DNA of 27,192 bases from JAJAZB01 sp964244295. Its GTDB lineage: Bacteria; Bacteroidota; Bacteroidia; Cytophagales; Spirosomataceae. The position numbers were made by a program, and so were the translations under genes. The notes under the pieces are model-generated. The model was not told where the DNA came from. It did no database searches and saw only the letters and a program-made list of their open reading frames with translations. Shown piece after piece: positions 21,521-27,192 of this stretch. Position 1 is the stretch's first letter; every line of letters starts with the position of its first letter. The stretch is taken from NCBI GenBank assembly GCA_964244295.1, contig CAXTIG010000063.1, forward strand, positions 1-27,192. The letters run 5' to 3'.

Positions 21521-22120
21521 ATGCGCACCCGACCTGCCCTTGCTGCTCAACCCCTGCTTTCGGGAAGTTACGATGCCGATGAAATGGCCCTCTGGCGGGC
21601 CTTCAAATCGGGCGACGAAGCCGCCTTTGCGCGGATGTACCAACGCTACTGCCACGTGCTGTACGGGTACGGATTCCGGGTCACTTCGGACGCGGCGCTG
21701 ATCGAAGACAGCATCCAGGATTTGTTCATCGAACTCTGGCGCACCCGCGAGAATCTTTCCGACACCACCTCCATCAAGTACTACCTCTTCCGCTCGTTGC
21801 GCCGCCGCATTAGCCGCACGCTCAATTCCGACCCGCTGCGCAACGACGTGAGCGAAATCCACGACCACGCCGAGTGGTTTTCGGCCCCTTCGTTCGAGGC
21901 GCTGCTGGTCGAGAACCAGTCGAACGACGCCCGCGTGGCTGGGTTGAACCGCGCCGTGGAGGGCCTCAGCCGCCGCCAACGCGAGGTGATTTCGCTGCGC
22001 TTTTACCACAACCACGACTATCAGGAAATCTGCGCCATCATGTCGCTCAACTACCAGTCGGTCTGCAACCTGGTGTACCGGGCGCTGGATACACTCCGGC
22101 AGCGGGTGGTGCTGGAGTAG
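21521..22120 (+). CDS. ECF-type RNA polymerase sigma factor
   Basis: A 199-residue sigma-70 family member of the extracytoplasmic-function type. Region 2 covers FARMYQRYCHVLYGYGFRVT and IEDSIQDLFIELW; region 4 covers LSRRQREVISLRFYHNHDY and SLNYQSVCNLVYRALDTLR. This is the FecI-like Bacteroidota pattern, which usually sits beside a fecR anti-sigma gene and a susC/susD pair. None of these is adjacent here; the next genes encode a GH88 enzyme and a DUF2264 protein. The ATG at 21521 follows a TATTTTTG box by 55 bases. It may be a remaining regulator of a reduced polysaccharide locus, or an orphan acting elsewhere. A TTTTCAG heptad tract starts right after its stop codon. Confidence 0.92.
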   Translation: MRTRPALAAQPLLSGSYDADEMALWRAFKSGDEAAFARMYQRYCHVLYGYGFRVTSDAALIEDSIQDLFIELWRTRENLSDTTSIKYYLFRSLRRRISRTLNSDPLRNDVSEIHDHAEWFSAPSFEALLVENQSNDARVAGLNRAVEGLSRRQREVISLRFYHNHDYQEICAIMSLNYQSVCNLVYRALDTLRQRVVLE

Positions 22121-22155
22121 TTTTCGGTTTTCAGTTTGTAGTTTTCAGTTTTTCG
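22121..22155 (+). repeat. TTTTCAG heptad tract
   Basis: Five consecutive 7-nt units follow the sigma-factor stop codon directly: TTTTCGG, TTTTCAG, TTTGTAG, TTTTCAG, TTTTTCG. Unlike most other tracts it has no inverted partner nearby. Confidence 0.75.
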
Positions 22156-22156
22156 T

Positions 22157-22187
22157 GGGTAGGGCGGCGTTCTGTTGCCGTCTACCC
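22157..22187 (+). promoter_or_regulatory. Leader hairpin upstream of GH88 gene
   Basis: GGGTAGGGCGGC and GCCGTCTACCC pair as GGGTAG...CTACCC plus an inner GGC/GCC, 23 bp before the GH88 start codon and immediately after the heptad tract. It could be a partial terminator or a leader element; the sequence alone does not decide. Confidence 0.35.
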
Positions 22188-22210
22188 GTGCCAATTCCTC
22201 GTTTCCCTTC

Positions 22211-23395
22211 ATGAAATCGCTTCTCGCCTGTTTCGGTGCCGCGTTGGCATTGGCGGCCTCCGCCCCGCGCCTCGACGTGAAAAAAGAACTGGCCTTCGCC
22301 GGTGAACAACTCACCCGCGCCGACCTGGCCCGGACTTCTACCGAAAAAATTCCCCACTCGCTCAAGCCCGATGGCTCGCTCAACGACCGCGAAACCGCCT
22401 GGTGGTGCAGTGGCTTTTTCCCCGGTGATTTGTGGTACCTCTACGAATTCACCCGCGACCCCAAGCACAAAGCCCTGGCCGAAAAGTGGACCGCTCCACT
22501 CGAAAAAGAACAGTTCAACACGGGCACGCACGACCTGGGCTTCATGCTCTACTGCTCCTACGGCAACGGCTACCGCCTCACCAAAAACCCGAAGTACCGC
22601 GAGGTGCTGTTGCAGGGGGCCAAGTCACTGGCGAGCCGCTTCGATCCGAAAGTGGGCGTGATTAAATCGTGGAACAGCCTGAAAAAAGGCGACGTGACGT
22701 ACAAATACCCGGTCATCGTGGATAACATGATGAACCTGGAATTTCTGATGTGGGCCAGCCGGGAAAGCGGCGACAAAACGTTCCGCGACATCGCCGTGAC
22801 CCACTCCGACAACACGATTAAAAATCATTTCCGCCCCGATTACAGCAGCGTTCACGTGGTGTGTTACGACGAAAACGACGGAAAGGTGTTGGCCAAAAAA
22901 ACCCACCAGGGTTACGCTGACGAGTCGGCCTGGGCGCGGGGGCAGGCCTGGGGATTGTACGGTTTCACGACCATGTACCGCGACACGAAATTTCCGCGCT
23001 ACCTGACCCAGGCCCAGAAAATCGCCGATTACTACCTCGGCCACCCCAATTTGCCCGCCGACAAAATTCCGTACTGGGATTTCAACGCCCCCAACATTCC
23101 GTCCGAAGAGCGTGACGCCTCGGCGGGAGCCGTGGCCGCTTCGGCCTTGCTCGAACTGAGCCAGTACACCCCCGGCGCGAAGGGCAAGGCGTATTTTGCC
23201 GCCGCCGAGCAGATGCTCCAGAGCCTGGCCTCGCCCGCCTACCGCGCCGCCAAACCCGGCGACAACCAGAATTTTATCCTGATGCACAGCGTCGGAGCCA
23301 AGCCGCTGAAATCGGAAATCGACGTGCCCATCAGCTACGCCGAGTACTACTACATCGAAGGGCTGCTGCGGTACGGGAAACTGGCGAAAAAGTAA
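22211..23395 (+). CDS. GH88 unsaturated glucuronyl/rhamnogalacturonyl hydrolase
   Basis: A 394-residue exported enzyme that removes unsaturated uronic acid from the non-reducing end of oligosaccharides made by polysaccharide lyases. A signal peptide (MKSLLACFGAALALAASA) starts at the chosen ATG 22211. The (alpha/alpha)6 fold carries the two family aspartates: Asp108 in THDLGFMLYCS and Asp171 in IVDNMMNLEFL, matching Asp88 and Asp149 of Bacillus unsaturated glucuronyl hydrolase. Other family blocks are GYADESAWARGQAWGLYGF and DASAGAVAASALLEL. The exact uronate linkage (pectin, ulvan, glycosaminoglycan or arabinogalactan-derived) cannot be read from the sequence. It is followed after 4 bp by the DUF2264 gene, so the two are cotranscribed. 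Confidence 0.93.
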   Translation: MKSLLACFGAALALAASAPRLDVKKELAFAGEQLTRADLARTSTEKIPHSLKPDGSLNDRETAWWCSGFFPGDLWYLYEFTRDPKHKALAEKWTAPLEKEQFNTGTHDLGFMLYCSYGNGYRLTKNPKYREVLLQGAKSLASRFDPKVGVIKSWNSLKKGDVTYKYPVIVDNMMNLEFLMWASRESGDKTFRDIAVTHSDNTIKNHFRPDYSSVHVVCYDENDGKVLAKKTHQGYADESAWARGQAWGLYGFTTMYRDTKFPRYLTQAQKIADYYLGHPNLPADKIPYWDFNAPNIPSEERDASAGAVAASALLELSQYTPGAKGKAYFAAAEQMLQSLASPAYRAAKPGDNQNFILMHSVGAKPLKSEIDVPISYAEYYYIEGLLRYGKLAKK

Positions 23396-23399
23396 GCCG

Positions 23400-24623
23400 A
23401 TGCAACGACGGCGCTTTCTCCAACTCAGCGGCGCGTCGGGCCTGACCCTGGGCTGGCCGGGCCAAGCCCCCGACCCCCCGCCCGACCGGGCGTACTGGCT
23501 GAGTTTGCTCCAAAAATTAGCGAATCCGGTGTTGTCGGCGTTGGCGAATAACCAACTCCACGAAAAAATGCCGGTGGAGGCCCGCCGCCCCGAAGCCCTG
23601 CCCGAACGCCGGAAGTTTTCGCACCTCGAAGCCTTCGGGCGGTTGCTCTGCGGCATTGGTCCCTGGCTGAACCTCCCGCCCGATGTCACGGCGGAAGGGC
23701 AGCGGCGGGCGCAGTACTTCGGGTTGGCGCAGCGGAGTCTGGCCAACGCCGTGAACCCCGGCGCGACGGATTACCTCAATTTCAAGAACGGCGCGCAACC
23801 GCTGGTGGACGCGGCCTTTCTCGCCCTGGCGCTGCTGCGCTGCCCCCGGCTTTGGGAAGCGGCCACGCCCGAAACCAAACGGCAAACCGTCGAGGCCTTC
23901 CGGCTGACGCGCCGGATTCAGCCCGGTTTCAACAACTGGCTCCTGTTCAGCGGGATGGTGGAAACGTTTTTTCTGCAAAACGGCGAAGACTACGATCGGA
24001 TGCGCCTCGACTACGCCCTGCGCCAGCACGAAGCCTGGTACAAAGGCGACGGGGTGTACGGCGACGGCCCGGAGTTTCACTGGGATTTTTACAACAGCTT
24101 CGTCATCCAGCCTTTTTTAGTAGAAATTCTGGAGCGGCTCACGCCGAAGAACCCGCAGTACGCCGGGATGGAAACCAACGTGCGGAAACACGCCGCCCGC
24201 TACGCCATGATTCAGGAAAAACTCATCGCTCCCGACGGCAGCTTTCCGGCCCTCGGCCGCTCGATTTGTTACCGGGCCGGGGCGTTTCACCACCTGGCGA
24301 CGATGGCCCAGCGCCAGCAACTCCCGCCCGACCTGGCCCCCGGCGCGGTGCGGTCTGCCCTCACGGCGGTGTTGCACCGCACGCTCGACAACCTCAAAAA
24401 TTGGGACGAGAACGGCTGGCTCCGCCTGGGCCTCAACGGGCACCAGCCCCGCCTGGCCGAAGATTACATTTCGACCGGTAGCCTGTACCTGACCAGCTTC
24501 GCCCTGCTCCCGCTGGGCCTGCCCGCCGAAGCCCCATTCTGGGCCGACCCGGCATCGGACTGGTCGTCGCGGCGGGTCTGGGCCGGGGCCGACGAAGTGG
24601 CCGATCAGGCGGCAGGAAAGTGA
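23400..24623 (+). CDS. DUF2264 family protein with Tat signal
   Basis: The product has 407 residues. The N-terminus MQRRRFLQLSGASGLTLG is a twin-arginine signal, so it is folded before export. The body matches the DUF2264 family: FSHLEAFGRLLCGIGPWL, ATDYLNFKNGAQPLVDAAFL, NNWLLFSGMVE, YGDGPEFHWDFYNSFVIQP and APDGSFPALGRSICYRAGAF. Some members of this family have been reported as glucuronidases (CAZy GH154, from memory). It overlaps no gene but starts 4 bp after the GH88 stop, so the two form an operon acting on uronate-containing glycans in the periplasm. The stop codon touches the inverted repeat that ends the operon. Confidence 0.88.
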   Translation: MQRRRFLQLSGASGLTLGWPGQAPDPPPDRAYWLSLLQKLANPVLSALANNQLHEKMPVEARRPEALPERRKFSHLEAFGRLLCGIGPWLNLPPDVTAEGQRRAQYFGLAQRSLANAVNPGATDYLNFKNGAQPLVDAAFLALALLRCPRLWEAATPETKRQTVEAFRLTRRIQPGFNNWLLFSGMVETFFLQNGEDYDRMRLDYALRQHEAWYKGDGVYGDGPEFHWDFYNSFVIQPFLVEILERLTPKNPQYAGMETNVRKHAARYAMIQEKLIAPDGSFPALGRSICYRAGAFHHLATMAQRQQLPPDLAPGAVRSALTAVLHRTLDNLKNWDENGWLRLGLNGHQPRLAEDYISTGSLYLTSFALLPLGLPAEAPFWADPASDWSSRRVWAGADEVADQAAGK

Positions 24624-24718
24624 AAAAAGGGTCACGCTGAGCGGAGTCGAAGCGCGTACGGTGGGCCAACGCTGACCTGCCGCACGCGCTTCGACTCCGC
24701 TCAGCGTGACCCTTTTTT
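24623..24718. repeat. 39-bp inverted repeat, TCACGCTGAGC family, copy B; bidirectional terminator
   Basis: Arms 24623-24661 and 24680-24718 match at 38 of 39 positions around an 18-nt centre. The mini-stem is CGCT-12 nt-AGCG, a compensatory change from CCCT/AGGG of the copy at 6344. The centre is the reverse complement of that copy's centre at 17 of 18 positions, so the elements are in opposite orientation. The outer ends are A6 and T7, which makes this a textbook intrinsic terminator in both directions between convergent genes. Confidence 0.93.
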
Positions 24719-24737
24719 TCAACCCTTCAAACTAAAT

Positions 24738-25904
24738 TTACCCTACCAACGCGTGCTGGTTCACGTCGTCGAGGGTGATTTCCTGGCCGCACATGATGAT
24801 GAGGCGTTCGACCACGTTGCGGAGTTCGCGCACGTTGCCGGTCCAGGGCAGGCTCTGGAGGTAGAGCATCGCTTCGGCGACGATGGTTTTGGGCAGACCC
24901 GGACTGCCGTATTCTTCGGCGATGTCGTTCAGAAATTTTTCGATGAGCAGCGGAATGTCCGCCCGCCGGTCGGCCAGGGCCGGGACGTGAATCGGAATCA
25001 CATTGAGGCGGTGGAACAGGTCTTCGCGGAAACGCCCCTCGCGGATTTCGGTTTGCAGGCTTTTGTTGGTGGCCGCAAACACGCGCACGTTTACTTTCAC
25101 TTCCTTGTCGCCACCCACGCGGGTCACTTTGCCTTCCTGCAAGGCCCGGAGCACTTTGGCCTGGGCCGAGAGGCTCATGTCGCCGATTTCGTCGAGAAAC
25201 AGCGTGCCTTCGTTGGCCTGCTCAAACTTGCCGATGCGCTGCTTGATGGCCGAGGTGAAAGCCCCTTTTTCGTGGCCGAACAACTCGCTCTCGATGAGTT
25301 CGGAGGGAATGGCGGCGCAGTTGACTTCGATGAGCGGCTTGTGGGCGCGGTTGGAGCGTTCGTGGAGTTGCTTGGCGACCATCTCCTTGCCCGACCCGTT
25401 CGGCCCCGTAATCAGCACCCGCGCTTCGGTGGGAGCTACGCGCTCGATGGTATCTTTCACCTTCTGAATCGGGTCGGATTTGCCGATGATTTCGTTGATT
25501 TTATACACCCGTTTTTTGAGGGTACGAATCTCCGTGACCTGCTGCGACTTGTCGAAGGCGTTGCGCACGGTGACGAGCAACCGATTCAAATCCGGGGGTT
25601 TTTGCAGAAAATCGTAGGCCCCGCGTTTGGTCGCTTCCACGGCGTTTTCGATGTTGGCGTAGGCCGAAATCATCACAAACTGGGCGTGTTTTTCCAGTTC
25701 CTTGGCCTTGAGCAACAGTTCCAGGCCGTCCATTTTCGGCATTTTGATGTCGCACAGCACCACGTCGTAGTCGTCCTTCCGGATGGCGTTGTAGCCTTCG
25801 TCGCCGTCGCGGGCTTCTTCGATGGTGTAGCCTTCGTACTCGAGAATATCGCGCAGCGTCTCACGAATGGGCTGTTCGTCGTCAACAATCAGAATTTTGG
25901 CCAT
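24738..25904 (-). CDS. NtrC-type sigma-54 response regulator without C-terminal HTH
   Basis: A 388-residue two-component response regulator. The receiver has acidic DDE at 8-10, phosphoacceptor Asp52 (VVLCDIKMPKMDG), Ser80 and Lys102. The AAA+ domain has Walker A GPNGSGKE (168-175), the sigma-54-contacting GAFTSA loop (214-219), Walker B TLFLDEIGDM and an arginine-finger region FREDLFHRLNVIPI. The protein ends soon after GNVRELRNVVERLIIMCGQE with no Fis-type helix-turn-helix, so it may activate sigma-54 from solution or through a partner. I chose the ATG at 25904 (MAKILIVDDEQ). No histidine kinase gene is nearby. It is divergent from the Crp/Fnr gene across a mirror-symmetric promoter. Confidence 0.94.
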   Translation of the reverse strand: MAKILIVDDEQPIRETLRDILEYEGYTIEEARDGDEGYNAIRKDDYDVVLCDIKMPKMDGLELLLKAKELEKHAQFVMISAYANIENAVEATKRGAYDFLQKPPDLNRLLVTVRNAFDKSQQVTEIRTLKKRVYKINEIIGKSDPIQKVKDTIERVAPTEARVLITGPNGSGKEMVAKQLHERSNRAHKPLIEVNCAAIPSELIESELFGHEKGAFTSAIKQRIGKFEQANEGTLFLDEIGDMSLSAQAKVLRALQEGKVTRVGGDKEVKVNVRVFAATNKSLQTEIREGRFREDLFHRLNVIPIHVPALADRRADIPLLIEKFLNDIAEEYGSPGLPKTIVAEAMLYLQSLPWTGNVRELRNVVERLIIMCGQEITLDDVNQHALVG

Positions 25905-25970
25905 GGGTCGGGGAAAACGGACGTTGTGCAAAGTAATCAAAAATCGGGGCGACTCCGGCAACCCGCCACC

Positions 25971-26009
25971 CGAAAGATACGTTTCCCGCAACGGAATCCG
26001 TATCTTTCG
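25971..26009. promoter_or_regulatory. Mirror-symmetric divergent promoter/operator
   Basis: CGAAAGATACG (25971-25981) and CGTATCTTTCG (25999-26009) are perfect 11-bp inverted copies with a 17-bp spacer. Each contains TATCTTTC, a 7/8 match to TAnnTTTG, pointing outward: minus toward the NtrC-like gene and plus toward the crp-type gene (ATG 29 bases later). The two promoters therefore overlap back to back, and the dyad is also a candidate operator. Confidence 0.6.
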
Positions 26010-26037
26010 CGTACTGCCTCAGCCTGCTTCCCCAGCC

Positions 26038-26727
26038 ATGACTCCAGCCATTCCCTACGAAACCCGCTACTGGCACCTGCGCAACCACAAGCTTTTTGCG
26101 GCCCTCGACCGGGAAGACATGAAGGAAATCTGCCTGATTTCCAACTTCAAAACCGCCCGCAAAGGCGAAATCATCTACTTCTCGCAGGCCGAAGACCTGA
26201 GCCGGATTTTCACCCTCAAACAGGGCGTGTTGAAAATCGTGGAGGTGGACGAAGCCGGGCACGAAACCATCAAGGACGTGCTCCAGCAGGGCGATTTGTT
26301 CGGGCAGGTCACGCTCGGAACCGGCCCACTCGACGAATACGCCGTGGTGATGAGCGACTACGTGACGGTGTGCAGCTTCAAAATTTCGGATTTTGAAAGC
26401 GTGTTGTCCAAAAACCCGTCGATGGCGATTGGCTTTACCAAACTGGTGGGAATGCGGCTCAAACGCCTCGAAAACCGCTACGCCAATTTGATGTACAAAG
26501 ACGTGCGCAGCCGGTTTCTACTATTTTTGAAAGAATGGGCGATGAAAGAAGCCCCCGGCCAGACCCGCGACGTGACGCTGAAAAACTACCTCACCCACCA
26601 GGACGTCGCCAGCCTGATTTGCTCCACCCGCCAGACCGTCAGCCAATTATTCAGCGAAGCCCGCCAGGCCGGCCTGCTCGACTACGACCGCAGCACGCTG
26701 ACGATTGGGGATTTGGGGAAGTTGTAA
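26038..26727 (+). CDS. Crp/Fnr-family transcriptional regulator
   Basis: A 229-residue regulator. The N-terminal cyclic-nucleotide-binding fold spans about residues 20-135 (FKTARKGEIIYFSQAEDLSR, IKDVLQQGDLFGQVTLG), then a long dimerisation helix (FTKLVGMRLKRLENRYANLM) and a winged helix with YLTHQDVASLICSTRQTVSQ and LFSEARQAGLLDYDR. The FNR cysteines are missing, so it is not an iron-sulfur oxygen sensor; the effector is unknown. The QGDLFGQVTLG loop lacks the exact GELALxxxxPRAA cAMP pocket. I chose the ATG at 26038, 29 bases after a TATCTTTC box. The gene is divergent from the NtrC-like gene. Confidence 0.93.
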   Translation: MTPAIPYETRYWHLRNHKLFAALDREDMKEICLISNFKTARKGEIIYFSQAEDLSRIFTLKQGVLKIVEVDEAGHETIKDVLQQGDLFGQVTLGTGPLDEYAVVMSDYVTVCSFKISDFESVLSKNPSMAIGFTKLVGMRLKRLENRYANLMYKDVRSRFLLFLKEWAMKEAPGQTRDVTLKNYLTHQDVASLICSTRQTVSQLFSEARQAGLLDYDRSTLTIGDLGKL

Positions 26728-26942
26728 ACCCGACTCCGGGGGCCTTCGTGGCTTCTTCTCGGGTGCTGTTCGGAGGGGCGATTCATTAGGCAGGATGCTG
26801 CTGCCGCTGATGCGGTACCACGCGCTGCAAATTTTGGTGGGGAGTATCGGCGAAGCAGTGGGGCGGCAGGGGGAATCTTGAAACGGAGTGCAGCGCTAAA
26901 TTTCAGTATCGGTTGAGTACATTCGTGTAACACTTGGAGACC
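26728..26942. other. Intergenic stretch before second antitoxin
   Basis: No gene is supported here. ACCCGA near 26729 and CTCGGGT near 26757 could form a weak terminator after the crp-type gene. TACATTCG (26918-26925, 7/8 -7 match) lies upstream of the antitoxin, with GGAG four bases before its ATG. Confidence 0.4.
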
Positions 26943-27143
26943 ATGCAAACCATCCAATACGTCACCGATGCCAGCGGTAAGCCCCTGTACGTGCAGGTGC
27001 CAATTGCCGAGTACGAAAAATTGCTGGCCGATGCCGAAGAACTGACGGATAGTGCCGCTTACAAAAAAGCAAAGAAGAAACCGGGTGGACTGATTCCTTT
27101 TGAGGAATCGTTTGCTGAAATACCGAGTCGTTTACGAGATTAA
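26943..27143 (+). CDS. Putative antitoxin, paralogue of the 13714 gene
   Basis: The 66-residue product is alignable with the antitoxin at 13714: shared positions include QYxTxxxGxxxxV in the first strand, then YxKLLxxxEEL, AYxxAK and a final FxExxxEI. It is therefore a small Phd/RelB-like antitoxin candidate. I chose the ATG at 26943, which has GGAG four bases upstream, over a TTG at 26934. No intact toxin is visible before the window ends 49 bp later. A short frame overlapping its end (from 27112) reads LKYRVVYEIKYLG before a stop and resembles the first residues of a RelE/ParE toxin. The partner may be degraded, frameshifted or outside the window. Confidence 0.72.
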   Translation: MQTIQYVTDASGKPLYVQVPIAEYEKLLADAEELTDSAAYKKAKKKPGGLIPFEESFAEIPSRLRD

Positions 27144-27192
27144 GTATTTGGGCTGAATTAGTTTAGACTAAATGAGCTGAACTTGATGGTCA

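Noticed and set aside
22625..23746. Minus-strand frame of 373 codons across the GH88/DUF2264 junction
   Set aside because: Spans two well-supported plus-strand genes and has no recognisable domain.
3630..24718. Inverted repeats as terminal repeats of insertion sequences
   Set aside because: The arms are separated by only 8-70 bp with no transposase between them, and single copies lie at many gene junctions; they are hairpin elements, not IS ends.
24753..26396. Long plus-strand open frame (547 codons) opposite the NtrC-like gene
   Set aside because: It is the complement of a conserved gene; the translation is rich in Phe, Val, His and Gly without domains, a usual shadow in GC-rich DNA.

Overview
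The window looks like a chromosomal segment of a GC-rich member of the Bacteroidota, most likely the order Cytophagales (Spirosoma/Larkinella-like). The evidence is a large secreted protein with a T9SS type B (CHU_C) C-terminal domain, a PD40-propeller/OmpA protein, a DUF6934 protein, a FecI-like ECF sigma factor beside a LacI regulator, an NtrC-type regulator without a DNA-binding tail, and several exact matches to the Bacteroidota -7 promoter box TAnnTTTG. Genes are dense, mostly housekeeping or single-function, on both strands in short units. No tRNA, rRNA, CRISPR array or transposase was seen.

Layout. 1-1.4 kb: an AT-rich accessory gene and a two-gene DUF6934 unit. 1.5-3.6 kb: recG. 3.9-6.3 kb: T9SS type B protein. 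6.5-9.1 kb: nitrilase/omega-amidase, gatC, plsC, lipoprotein. 9.25-12.2 kb: prfA and the PD40-OmpA protein. 12.3-14.2 kb: GHMP sugar kinase, a 60-bp relic of an adenine DNA methyltransferase, and a tail-to-tail antitoxin/toxin pair. 14.25-17.7 kb: pbpC, a small exported protein, an NAD(P)-binding reductase. 18.0-20.0 kb: a frameshifted kinase-like relic, a lipoprotein, a LuxE-like acyl-protein synthetase. 20.1-24.6 kb: a small carbohydrate locus (LacI regulator, GTAAACGTTTAC operator, ECF sigma factor, GH88 unsaturated uronyl hydrolase, Tat-exported DUF2264 protein). 24.7-27.1 kb: NtrC-like response regulator and Crp/Fnr regulator divergent from a mirror-symmetric promoter, then a second antitoxin.

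The most unusual content is non-coding. Many gene junctions hold a long inverted repeat. One family (3630, 6344, 9081, 15144, 24623) has arms that each contain a mini-stem whose two sides change together (CCCT/AGGG, CGCT/AGCG, TCCT/AGGA, TCCC/GGGA). Two copies also share an 18-nt loop at 17 of 18 positions, so the element could fold into a cross of small hairpins. One copy sits inside the pbpC reading frame and is translated. A second class consists of imperfect 7-nt tandem repeats of five unrelated unit sequences (AGTCGTT, GAGTAGA, CTCAAAC, GTGAATT, TTTTCAG), usually arranged as inverted pairs next to stop codons. One supplies the last 21 residues of PlsC and another an in-frame linker of the OmpA protein. 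A perfect 47-bp inverted repeat gives two convergent genes the same last codons. These dispersed elements are the best candidate here for an under-described biological system. The convergent toxin-antitoxin pair, the methyltransferase relic and the predicted leaderless genes are secondary candidates.
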